Shown: one piece after another, positions 22,322 to 35,210 of the stretch
Position numbering within the stretch: position 1 is the first letter of the stretch
Layout: every line of letters starts with the position of its first letter
Assembly: GCA_030407005.1 (NCBI GenBank)
Contig: JAUDYN010000004.1
Span: forward strand, 3,410,001 to 3,474,000
DNA from: Desarmillaria ectypa
Taxonomy: Eukaryota; Basidiomycota; Agaricomycetes; Agaricales; Physalacriaceae
DNA length: 64,000 nucleotides
Direction: 5' to 3'
Program-made: the position numbers and the translations under genes
The notes under the pieces: generated by a model
What the model was told of the DNA's origin: nothing
What the model saw: the letters and a program-made list of their open reading frames with translations, nothing else
Databases searched by the model: none

Positions 22322-22912
22322 TCAGTCCACAGACAGCCGCCCAGCATTTCGGTGTCTCGTGGGCGCGCAGTAATGCACCACATTAAACAGCCATACCCGT
22401 CGACAATCAACGGTGGACCGTCCCGACCTCTCTCCTCCTGCCGGCAGAGCTAAAACCGTCTGATTGAGGCTGACATTTATTTCATTGTCAAGGGATTTAA
22501 GCTCCGTATAGCTTGACGATGAGAGTCTTGAATGGCCTTTCGATGAATGAATTGGCCAAAGTTTGAATATGAAGCCTTGAGAAGGGGACTTCGGACCGCA
22601 ATGTGTAAAAATGGTCTCCAAGACGCCGTCGCAGTGTCTCGACAATGGACTCGATGCCTTAATGAGGAGAAAATACTGGCGATCGTCTCCAGAAGAACCA
22701 GAACGCATGGAAACCAGAGTATCAAAGAAATCCCAACTCGGTTGCATGTGAATCTGAGGATAAGGTGGTCCAGCCTCGACAAATTTTACTGTTTTACCGC
22801 GGAGAAAGAAGGGCGTTAGCTTGTATGTAAAGGACATCAACCCGAAAAGTTCGTACGCGGACCAAACTCGGACACAATGGACAAAGTCATGACCAATGTC
22901 GGTACTATCCAA
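22322..22912 (-). CDS. unsupported hypothetical ORF upstream of the GT8 gene
   Basis: A 196-codon open frame without intron, on the same strand as and 208 bp upstream of the glycosyltransferase start. I do not recognise it. It has no signal peptide, repeats or conserved motif that I can see. A frame of this size can arise by chance in 64 kb, so this is a placeholder rather than a gene call. Confidence 0.15.
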   Translation of the reverse strand: MDSTDIGHDFVHCVRVWSAYELFGLMSFTYKLTPFFLRGKTVKFVEAGPPYPQIHMQPSWDFFDTLVSMRSGSSGDDRQYFLLIKASSPLSRHCDGVLETIFTHCGPKSPSQGFIFKLWPIHSSKGHSRLSSSSYTELKSLDNEINVSLNQTVLALPAGGERSGRSTVDCRRVWLFNVVHYCAPTRHRNAGRLSVD

Positions 22913-23342
22913 GCTGCGGTTGCCTCTTCAGAGCAAGAAACACTAGACGCTCTAAGAGAGCACTATAGAGTGTCGCCTTAGGTAAGTCAAGCCTTGGTGG
23001 TAATGCGGATAACTCAGGATATGCCGGCTAACGTACGTTGGAGCACACTTGAAGCGACGGAGAATTGGAGGCTAGCCGCAGGAGCTTAGCTCGTTCTGTC
23101 ATGGTAAGGCGTCTGTCCCATGTGCTCCCTTCTCTCCATGAACGGAAAACTGATATTTGAAGGCCGTGTCGTTGCAGCGGAGCGAGTCACCGACACCGAA
23201 GCGCGAACAAGGAGAATGTGCAACAAGGCACTGACGGAGTGATGATGGTGTTATATTACTGTCCAGGAAGCATGCTTCGGACTCGGTGACTTGTCCGAGC
23301 TCCACGGGGAATATGATTACAGCGCCAAAGGAAGCAGGATTA
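22913..23342. other. gene-free stretch
   Basis: Nothing recognisable between the doubtful ORF and the end of the GNAT-ankyrin gene. Confidence 0.35.
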
Positions 23343-25110
23343 TCAAAACAGCATGCCGTCCTCGTCCTCCTCAGAATCTTCTGAGTCCACATAAATTTCA
23401 AAAGGATCATAGTTTCGACGGCTGCTATACGGTCCCCAAGGCCTATCAGCGGTCAGCCCCAACATATCACGAACCAACTGGAACTTCAGATCATTAGCAC
23501 ACTTGAGTAGTGCCTTGTAATCCTTGTCATCATCGAAAATTGCATGGAATTCGCCGTCACCCAACCAAGACTGATCCAGCGCACCAGCCGTTATGGCGTC
23601 GAGAGCGTATTCTACTTTGCCACCCCGTTGAAAGTAAAAAGCCGCAGAAATGTCGTTCCGAGCGACTGATCGACAATGTCAAGGGAGAATGAGTTGTCCG
23701 AATTTCCAAGAAGATCGTAGGGGACGCCAAAGATAGAAATGTAATCAGTATAGAACGTCTTATAGAGTGAGGAATGGAGCTGCAGAGGAAGATAATCACT
23801 GGCGACATCGAGCGAAAGGGTTCGGATGTCAATGACTTGGCGAGGCGTGAAATACTCCAGATTCATAGGCATCATGTCCCTGAAAAATCCTGCCTGACCT
23901 ATGCATCATACGATATTAGAAATAACATCAATCCAAGGCCGGGAGTGAACGTACAGCTTAGTTGGAATCTCATGCGGGGAGATAGCCATCCGACACCACA
24001 ATGTCCGCATGTGCATCCATACTTCTTGCGGTAAACATATTCGTCATCAGAGAGCCCATCGACCAAGATATTCATAGCGTTTTTAAGAAGGTATTCGATC
24101 CTAAGACCCGACTCTGGATAACCGTTCCAGCAGGGCAGTAGCGTCTCGGAGAACTCCCACAGAGACCTCATACCGCCTTGAAGCATCTCTAGCGGTGTAA
24201 GGCCATCGCCATTCTCGCAATCGAAGAGATCATGACGGACACCGAGATCGAGAAGCTTTCGAACAGCATGGATGTTTTCAGAGGCGGCAGCAATGAAGAT
24301 GGGACGAAGTCCATCAGGATCAGGGCGAGAGATTGAAAGAGGATCGTTGTTGAAGAATGATTGAATCGTATCTGCGATACCTGGAGTCATATTCCCTACG
24401 ATAGAATAATGCAGAGGAAACCAATGTAGCCAGCGTCACCTTCAGGCTGAACAAGGCGAGATGGATGGTGAGGAAGAGGAGAGTATCCAAAGAATTCTGT
24501 CTTTCCGACGCGTCTAAAATTATTCTATGAGAGAATAAGTGCGCATACAACCAGGTCAACATGAATATCTTGCCTTGCAAAAGAAACTGGAAAGGCCAGG
24601 ATCATCAGATTTCTCCCCACTAATTGGAAATGGCCAACACATCACGAAATCCTTGTCTTGAACGTGGTCAGAATCAAAAAGTTTGTCGAGCAGCAGCGAT
24701 CCTGTCCCTTGCCGCTGGTACTATCAAACGGGGTCAGAAATAGTGACCTCAACAGAAAGAAGGCACCGAACCTTCTCGGTGACATCGATATGGGTAATGT
24801 AAACGATCTGGCCTTCGCTCAACTCTTCTCCCCAACATCCCGTGCCACTAAGATAACCTTCGGTGACTATATGCGGTTTGATACGCCCGAATTTATCGAA
24901 TAAAGTCATTCCAAAAACGTTCATTTCCTCGCCTTCCATATCCATTGCCTCCAAGAAACGATTGGAGCACCTCGAGCGAAAGATATGCAGGGCATAGAGA
25001 GATCCGACAGAGCCATGATTCGGATGAGCAACCTTGATCCGAATTAACTTCATGAGCTTCTGAGAGAGGGATGGATGCGTGGCGAGGTTGCCCTTGAAAG
25101 TTGACGCCAT
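23343..25110 (-). CDS. GNAT-like domain plus ankyrin repeat protein, frame broken once
   Basis: Exons 25110-24772, 24720-24574, 24524-24440, 24395-23955 and 23898-23343. The N-terminal ~175 residues look like a GNAT acyltransferase fold: IVYITHIDVTEK followed by YQRQGTGSLLLDKLF (the Q/RxxGxG/A acetyl-CoA loop) and FRRVGKTEFFGYS. An ankyrin segment follows (GLRPIFIAAASENIHAVRKLLDLG), then a short Cys motif YGCTCGHCGVGWLSPRMRF. This architecture recurs in mushroom genomes and has no known function. In the last exon the frame ...DQSLGT and the frame DISAAFYFQRGGKVEYALDAI are both family-like but offset by one base near 23655, with no usable intron between, so a one-base deletion or sequence error is likely. 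The intron at 24573-24525 has a GC donor. Confidence 0.68.
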
Positions 25111-25687
25111 GAGAAATACACGACCACGTGATAAGGTGCGTTGAAGGATTTAAATTTGTAACAAATTTGTAGCCTGGCAAGTTGCTTTATGGATACTCGC
25201 GAAACGAATTTTGAATCAAAACAGAGTCGTTAATTCACCATCTTGCACATGATAAATGGCAGCAGAAGCCAGCCAATTATTTTTAACTAACAGTCAATCG
25301 TCGTTTGAGTTCTCCGAACCCGTAGCACGTACGGATTCGCTAACATTCCAGTGCATTTTTTTAAAAAGAAAAAAAAATCCGTTGCACCCCGTCGCATTTG
25401 TAAGATTTGCAAGTCATTTTTTCAAGTTTATTTTGTTACATTTAGCTGCCAAGTGTTTCTAACGTGTTTCGTTGACGGTAGAATCAGTACGATGGACTGA
25501 ATCGGGCAATAAGACAGCTACTATTACATCAAATGAATCTTACAAACACCACTGTCCCATCGCGCTTTCCCCGGGAAAATGGAAATGTTTCTTGGGAAGG
25601 AAGTATATGACCATATGGTCAGACAATACATAGCGTACACCGGTATACAACAAAAATCAATCAAAGCAATACAACTAAAACATAGGA
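25111..25687. other. AT-rich intergenic stretch
   Basis: An AT-rich stretch with A/T homopolymer runs near 25370 and no gene. It lies upstream of the GNAT-ankyrin gene and downstream of MCM6. Confidence 0.45.
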
Positions 25688-29004
<3,317 letters not shown>

Positions 29005-29271
29005 AACGAACCGAAAAGACGAAAAGAAAGACGCGCCCGAAAATTGGCTTGAGATGTGACCTGTCACATATTTCTTGAGGGCCGGTGCTTGCGCGAGTCC
29101 ATGTGGCTCGGCGGCTCGGCCTATGATGTCGCGTGACGCAATATGCTCCAGACACAGACGCAGACGACGTCATGGGACCCAGCAGTATAAAGGGCCACAG
29201 TGCTGCCGCTGCTTCCTTCCAGACACCCATCATCGGTACTACGTATCTATTCAATCCCTCCCTCCTACATC
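29005..29271. promoter_or_regulatory. divergent MCM6/RTC3 promoter
   Basis: The 267 bp between divergent start codons must drive both genes. On the RTC3 side there is a TATA box (29186-29192) and two ATF/CREB-like sites: tgacgcaat at 29134-29142 and gacgtcat at 29166-29173. The MCM6 side has no TATA. Confidence 0.55.
29186..29192 (+). promoter_or_regulatory. TATA box of RTC3
   Basis: tataaag about 80 bp upstream of the RTC3 ATG. It is the clearest core promoter element in the window and suits a stress-inducible gene. Confidence 0.5.
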
Positions 29272-29892
29272 ATGACGAAATCCATCAGCAAGGTCATCTA
29301 CAAGCCTGACTCTCAGTCAACGGACGAGTACTGCCTGCTCGTGCACACCGAGGAAGTAAGTCGTTGCTCGACATCGCAGACCTTGCACCGCTAATGACTT
29401 GTCTCCAACGTTTCAGTACAAGAAGTGGAAAGCTGGTGGTGAGTAATCTGTCTGATCGTCGATGGTCACAAGGTCAATTCATGTTTACCCAGAAACGTGA
29501 ATGAAACTACATTTTCCCCCACACGCGCGTGACATACTGATGCCAACATAGCTCTATCCCATTGACAGAAGTGGTGGATTGTAGGTGGTTCTCTCTTTCA
29601 TATTGACCGCTCCTCATTTGCGTTACATTGTTTAGCTTTCCAGGCGTTCCACTCTGGTCAGGGCCCACAAGGGATTCTCGGCAAACCATCCAATCAACAA
29701 TTGGACACTGTCTTCGGCACGTCGAAAGACACCGATGTTGCCCAAATCATTCTCGAGAAGGGAAGGCATCAGGTGACGGAGGGTTTGCAGGGTCCGACGT
29801 TCAGTTCCACGAACCAATCGCGAGGAAGTGCAGGACTTGATAACAGGGGCACAGTGACGTATAGGTCTAGTGGGACGTCGGGGCTAGCCTAA
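29272..29892 (+). CDS. RTC3: Rtc3/SBDS-N-domain protein
   Basis: Five exons: 29272-29355, 29417-29438, 29493-29496, 29552-29580, 29636-29892; 131 aa. It matches the single-domain relatives of the SBDS N-terminus (yeast Rtc3/Hgi1, implicated in RNA metabolism and telomere capping): KVIYKPDSQSTDEYCLLVH, YKKWKAGETSIPLTEVVDSF, FHSGQGPQGILGKPSNQQLD and FGTSKDTDVAQIILEKG. Length fits yeast Rtc3. The third exon is just four bases (AAAC): without it the frame meets a stop, and with it the conserved KAGxTSIPL reads perfectly. The C-terminal ~35 residues are Ser/Gly-rich and not conserved. Confidence 0.92.
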
Positions 29893-30114
29893 TGTAAAGA
29901 AGTTAAATCAAAGAAATGTCGTATCAACAACCGCATATCATTACTCGAGATTTGAGTAAATGTCGTTACTACGAAATTTTTTTGAAGCTATACATGTTCG
30001 TCAACTTATCGTTGACTTCTGTTCTATGAAATCTATATAGTATGTATTGTATGTAAAAGTATACCACATGCACATGCAATCATCAACAATCGTAACAATA
30101 CAACAGACGCCCAT

Positions 30115-32476
30115 TCAAGTCTTGCCCTTGGGTGCAGTTTTGCTGAACAATTTCGCCTTCTCGATAGCGGCATTACCTAGACAGAATTTATATAAATTCC
30201 AACGCCACCTAGAATTAGTACGTACTTTGTCGAACCAAGTTCTTCTTGTAATCAACGATGCTTATATCCTCCTTCGTCAAGTTCTTGATGGTCTTATTTG
30301 CCACCTCCCATAGTTCTTCAGCTACTTGAGAGATCAAACCTAAAGGAGGTGAAGTTTGAAAAGGCGACATGCAATGTGAGCTGTAAGCTTACGGAAATCG
30401 TGGGATACGATAACCACTCCTCCTTCGAATTCTTTAATGGCCTTGGCCAAGGCATCGATAGATTCCATGTCCAAATGATTGGTAGGTTCATCTTGATAGG
30501 TATCAGTACTATATAGCGAGCACAGGAAAATTCCGCCACTTACCCAGCAACAGGATGTGTGGGTGCTCCATCGCCAGTTGGGCGAACACCACCCTGAGGC
30601 GATGACAGTCAGTGCCTAATCATTTAAATGATGATTTCTGCCTACCGATTTCTCAGACCGTCTGAAAGTTGTCGGATTGGCGATGTCTGATGGCTTCCTG
30701 ACAAACCGAAGCGACCTAGCTGTGCTCGCCATGCCTGAGAAAGATCATCAATGGGCGGAAGTAGACAATAAGCTGAAGGCCTACTTGGTTATCCTTCTCC
30801 GGGAACTTCTGGCTGAATAAGTCCTGGAAATATTCAATTGGGGCTTTGTCATAGGGTAGCTGATCCGCGCTGTGTTGCGAATACTTCGCTAGCTTCAAAG
30901 CGGCATGTTTGGAGATGGTCCCCTGCGACGGTTGGAGCACTCCGGTGATCAAATGCAGCAGCGTTGATTTACCAGCGCCGTTGGCACCGAGGATGGCTAC
31001 TCGAGAATCCATACTAACGGCTATGAGCGACGACTTAAAAAGGTGAGAAACAAGACACACTCTATACCAAACGATAGACCCTCATAGAGATAATCCTCCT
31101 TTTTACCCGAGTACGAGAAAGCCACCTCATCGAACGCAATGATGGGCGGCGGGAGTTTCCGGATATCCTCGAAGTTGAAACGCAGAGGTTTGGGCATTTC
31201 AATTTTCTCGACCAATCCAGCGGCTTCCATCTTGTCGAGGATCTTTTGCTTGGATTTGGCTTGACGCACAAGGTTAGCGTAGGTACCGGCAGAGGCAATG
31301 AATCTAAAATCTGTCAGAACGATGAGCGACGATGAGTCAAGGCAGACAGACTTTTTGATATGCAGAATTTCTTCCTGCTGCTTGTTGTATGCTTTCATTT
31401 GGTTCACTTCGTTTTCCTTCTTTGTTCGCACGTAGACAGTATAGTTACCCGTGTAGTAGACCAGTTTCTTCTTCGGCGTCAAATCCATGATGTTCGTGCA
31501 GACGGAGTCCATGAAATCCTGGGAGTGCGATGTGATTACGAGGATGTGATTATACGTCGAAAGGTACGCTTCAAGCCACACTACAGCACCGAGATCGAGA
31601 TGGTTAGTGGGTTCGTCAAGCAGAAGCAGATGTGGTTTGACGAAAAGTGCTCGAGCGAGAGCTACACGCATCCGCCAACCACCACTCATGTCTTTCGTGG
31701 GTTTCTTCATCATAGCTTGAGAGAACCCAAGACCGTGGAGTATACTTCCCGCTTTAGTCTCGAATGTGTTAGGGTCGAGCTCCTCGAGCTCCTCGTACGC
31801 GGCATCGAGAGCGACTTCATCAACATCATCTGCAACCGAAAGCTCTTCTATGTAGGCCTCGAGCTTGGCGACCTTTTGTTTAGCGGAAGCGACAATGAAG
31901 TCGACGGCATTGACCTCTGACGGTTCGGCCTCGCCACGTACAAGGTAGATATCGATGTGTTGCGGTATTTCTATGTCGCGCTCAGCAATGGATTGGAGGA
32001 ATGTCGACTAAGCAGGAACGGTCAATAGGATGGAAGAAACAGCAGCTATTTGGCGCACCTTGCCGGAGCCATTTTCACCCAATAAACCATACCGTTGGCC
32101 ATAGTTGAGTGCTATCTCTGCATTCTCGACAAGAAGACGGCCGTGGAACGAGAGAGTGTACGAATCTATCTTGATGTCTCGAGCTTTTACATCGGATACG
32201 AGTACTCCCGCTGCGCTCCTGCAACATTGTCAACATTTGAAAGAAGACAGAGGAATAAACATATACACACCTTTCCGTTGCAATATTAAGCTTCGCCATC
32301 GAAGTAAGATCCTCCTGGCTCGTGGCAGCGCTCATGCTGGTAATTGGGGTATTGAGACTACTTCCATTTACTGACCCCGATGGCGTGGACGTTGAGGTAG
32401 AGGCACCGGTACCACTAGCAGCTTTTTTTGCAGCTTTTTCAGCGAGGCGCTTTTGTTTGGAGGCTGAAGGTGCCAT
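30115..32476 (-). CDS. ARB1: ARB1, ABC-F ATPase of ribosome biogenesis
   Basis: Ten exons: 32476-32271, 32218-32059, 32007-31352, 31303-31061, 31013-30785, 30734-30646, 30593-30544, 30491-30393, 30339-30226, 30176-30115; 635 aa. ABC-F proteins have two ATPase domains and no membrane part; Arb1 shuttles with 40S/60S precursors. Domain 1: GENGSGKST near 116-124, signature [19 protein letters not shown]. Domain 2: [19 protein letters not shown] in place of [16 protein letters not shown] and [10 protein letters not shown]. The linker has the helical [19 protein letters not shown] segment typical of Arb1/ABCF2. The N-terminal ~65 residues are Lys/Ala- and Ser/Thr-rich. It converges with RTC3 (222 bp between stops). 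Confidence 0.96.
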
Positions 32477-33068
32477 GGTGGTCGGTTGTCAGTTATCGAT
32501 CCCTGAAAACTTCATCAAATTTTGGATATTATGATTAGTCATCATAGCCCGTGACTTGCATCAAGGACGTCACTTGAGTCTTGAGCAGTGTTTTTCGCTA
32601 ATGTAAACCCGAACCGTATATTGTATGGTCCGTAAACATCTATTAACATTAAAGAAAGATTATTCAGGCGTTTCATTTCGATGAGGTGGACATATTACAT
32701 GGTATAAAGTTCATTTTCCCACTTGGTGTACGAAAGGATGATCGAATCGAGGAAGCTGGCAACCTAGTACTCCATACTAGTTTCAGAGCTCGAGCCTCCA
32801 TGGTTTTAACTAATACGTCGTGACTGCGAAGACAAAGAAACATATTACAAAGATTTTATCGCGAGCTGGTTAATGAAATACCGGTGAGGGTGAAAACTTG
32901 AAACTTGAAGCTTTACATCTATCCGTCCTTGACAGCAAAATGCCCCAAAGAACCGGACACCACATTTGCTCTCAGGGAAGAAATCTGTTGAAACATTTGT
33001 TCTGATGACCGTCTTTTCCTCAATTAAATCTGTGAAAAGTGTCGCCATACTTAAGTAGACGTACTATG
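32477..33068. other. gene-free stretch
   Basis: Upstream region of ARB1 running to the left edge of the probable LTR. No gene seen. Confidence 0.4.
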
Positions 33069-34009
33069 GATGTTAGTCACCATGCAGACCACCACAACAA
33101 TCCTTCAAGGAACTTGCTCTCTAGCATCATCTGATGACGCAAAATGCCCACTGCAACTCTGTTCATTGCCAAAACCAACACTGAATGGTCGACCATCCTC
33201 TCCATCGATTCATATAAATTACCAAGGTATTCAGGGCCCGTTCGTGTATGTACCTTCGACTAGATCCGTTCCACAGCCAAAATTTAAACCATTAATTCTG
33301 CTTTGTCAACCATGTAGTTATACAGTCACGCATGTCCCGGCACCGATGCAGTGCTCGCTCCTCACTCTCTCCCATATACAACGACCATTGTTATGGGTAT
33401 CGCGTATCCGTAAACTTGGTGCATGAGTCAACGCATGCCTACACTCGGCCTTCTCGGTCCTAGCAGTGACTCGCACATAATTTTCTCTTACTTTCTCTAT
33501 TCTTCTTGCTCAAACTAGAATATAATAGAACATTGTAGAATATTCATGACTCAAGCCCTTTAGTATATAAATACCGTCTGTAACATTGTAAAGAAAAAGG
33601 AAATCAATCTACTCATCTTCAAGTCCACTTCATTGTGTGAACTAAGCATCTGATCGGTTACGCCTAGCGCTTGCTGAACAACTCGTTGGATACGCCAAGC
33701 GCTTTCCGACACCAATCCAAAGATTACGCCTAGCGCTTGTCTTCACCTACAGCCCGTAATAGCTCCGCGCTTACAGGCTTTTTATATCGGTAATAGCTCC
33801 GCACTTACCGGCTGCTTCCTACAGTAACTGCTTCACACTTACTGACCCCTTTACCTCGCAAACCGGACCTCTCAGGTCTCCTCATGAACCCTTGCCGGAA
33901 TCCATCCTATTCCCTAACGACATACATCTTTATAACATATCCTACCTCGTTTCGATCATCCCTTGTCGCTCCTCACTCTCATATCCTGATTTCGGCAGAT
34001 TCCTAACAA
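33069..34009. mobile_element. probable solo LTR of a retrotransposon
   Basis: The stretch has short inverted ends, tgttag at 33071-33076 and ctaaca at 34003-34008, and is flanked by a 5-bp direct repeat ctatg (33064-33068 and 34010-34014) that fits a target-site duplication. Inside are a TATA-like tatataaa (33564-33571), an A-rich segment 30 bp later, and pyrimidine-rich tracts, as in an LTR with promoter and end signals. The direct repeats lie one or two bases outside the TG...CA ends, so the exact edges are uncertain. No polymerase or integrase frame adjoins it, hence 'solo'. Orientation is probably plus from the TATA box. Confidence 0.5.
33658..33858. repeat. six-unit 33-34 bp degenerate minisatellite
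   Basis: Units start at 33658, 33691, 33724, 33757, 33791 and 33825. The first three are 33 bp (core tacgcctagcgctt), the last three 34 bp (core taatagctccgcactta). They form two subfamilies that share a c(g)cgctta/cacttac core and a fixed spacing. They lie within the probable LTR. Confidence 0.65.
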
Positions 34010-34054
34010 CTATGCTATTCTAATAAAGCTATATAATACAGTTTTCAATGAAAT

Positions 34055-34811
34055 TCAATGCCCAGGTAAAGCAAATACAATTCTGAAAAATACTACTGTC
34101 ATTGCGTCGGTCGATGAGCGGTAAAGGCGGGATAGCTGCGGGTACCCTTCGGTGAGGCGGGTGGCAGCATCAACGATCGTTTTACTCATTCGGACATCAT
34201 CAGCATCTGTCCGAATTATCCCAATCGTGTGACGCTTTGTGACCGATTCTTTGACCTTACTAGAACTCTCTGTTAGGTCTAAACGGGTGTACACGAACGG
34301 TCTCCTATGGAATTTGTCAAGAGAGTCTATGTCCACCAGTATTTGTCGATGGTGGACTTCCGTAGTAGAGAAAAGGCCGGGGAAATCGTCGATTAGAGTT
34401 GCTCGAGATCCGAATCCGGGGATGTACTGCGAAGCACGTAGACCTAGGTGATGTCCAGGTGGTCCTCGTAGTTCAACGTTCAACGTTCAGCGCCGAGATC
34501 GCTTTCAGTACGATCAAAATCTCCGAAAACGTCTCTTGAAAAACAACAACGGCGGAATGATTTCTAATGATCTGGAAGACTTTCGCTAGGACCATTAGCT
34601 TGTGCCAATCACCAACAGCATCTTTGCTGCACGAGGAGAGTTGATGGACACCTTCAATCATGTCATACACATCTTTAAGCTCTTCGCATTTTGCGGAAGA
34701 TTTCTGAATGGAACGCATTTGATAGTTCCGGCCATCACAGAAGATGATGATTACAAAGAGCGGATTCGGGTGATTTGAAGGATTCAAGGGTATCAGATAT
34801 AGAACGCTCAT
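34055..34811 (-). pseudogene. unrecognised gene broken by a 7-bp tandem duplication
   Basis: Two overlapping frames join into one protein-like reading. From 34811 the frame runs MSVLYLIPLNPSNHPN to LKAISALNVE; at 34476-34490 the unit gaacgtt is present twice, and removing one copy lets the reading continue as LRGPPGHHLGLRASQYIPGF down to a stop at 34055. I do not recognise the family. There is no signal peptide; the middle is helical with many Lys and Glu. Further upstream a frame starting MPCLRMHEIAIDVG (35169) with a plausible 5' splice site at about 35020 may be its first exon, only 41 bp from the divergent formin start. The stop lies 46 bp from the probable solo LTR. Confidence 0.45.
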
Positions 34812-35210
34812 TCCCTAGTGGAAACTACTCTTCGAAATTTGTTGGGTTATCCCGTCAGAGAACATAAATTTCCTGAGGAGATGAGAACATAAATGGTACT
34901 TTGGACCCTTTTTTGGGAGTCGTTACTCCCACTGTGCCTTCAATGATCTCTAGAATTTCACCTGCTTGCTGTGAGAAAGGATGTTATCATAATAGGAGAG
35001 CGAAGGGAAGGCAAACGCTTACGACGGAGTCCACTTGCATCTGACCGCCCTGCCACGTGGTGGCTGTGTCACCAGCAGCGTCCGAATCTGAGTTATCTGA
35101 CGACGCAACTTGCGACTCTATTCTGACTCCAACATCTATCGCAATCTCATGCATGCGTAAACACGGCATTTGCAGTATTTTTATTGTCGTGACCTAAAAG
35201 ACAACTGGCT

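Noticed and set aside
33070..33426. A 118-codon plus-strand frame
   Set aside because: It lies inside the probable LTR and shows no resemblance to retroelement or host proteins.
33658..33858. Regularly spaced repeats that recall a CRISPR array
   Set aside because: The units are directly adjacent degenerate repeats without unique spacers, in a eukaryotic genome, inside an LTR-like block.
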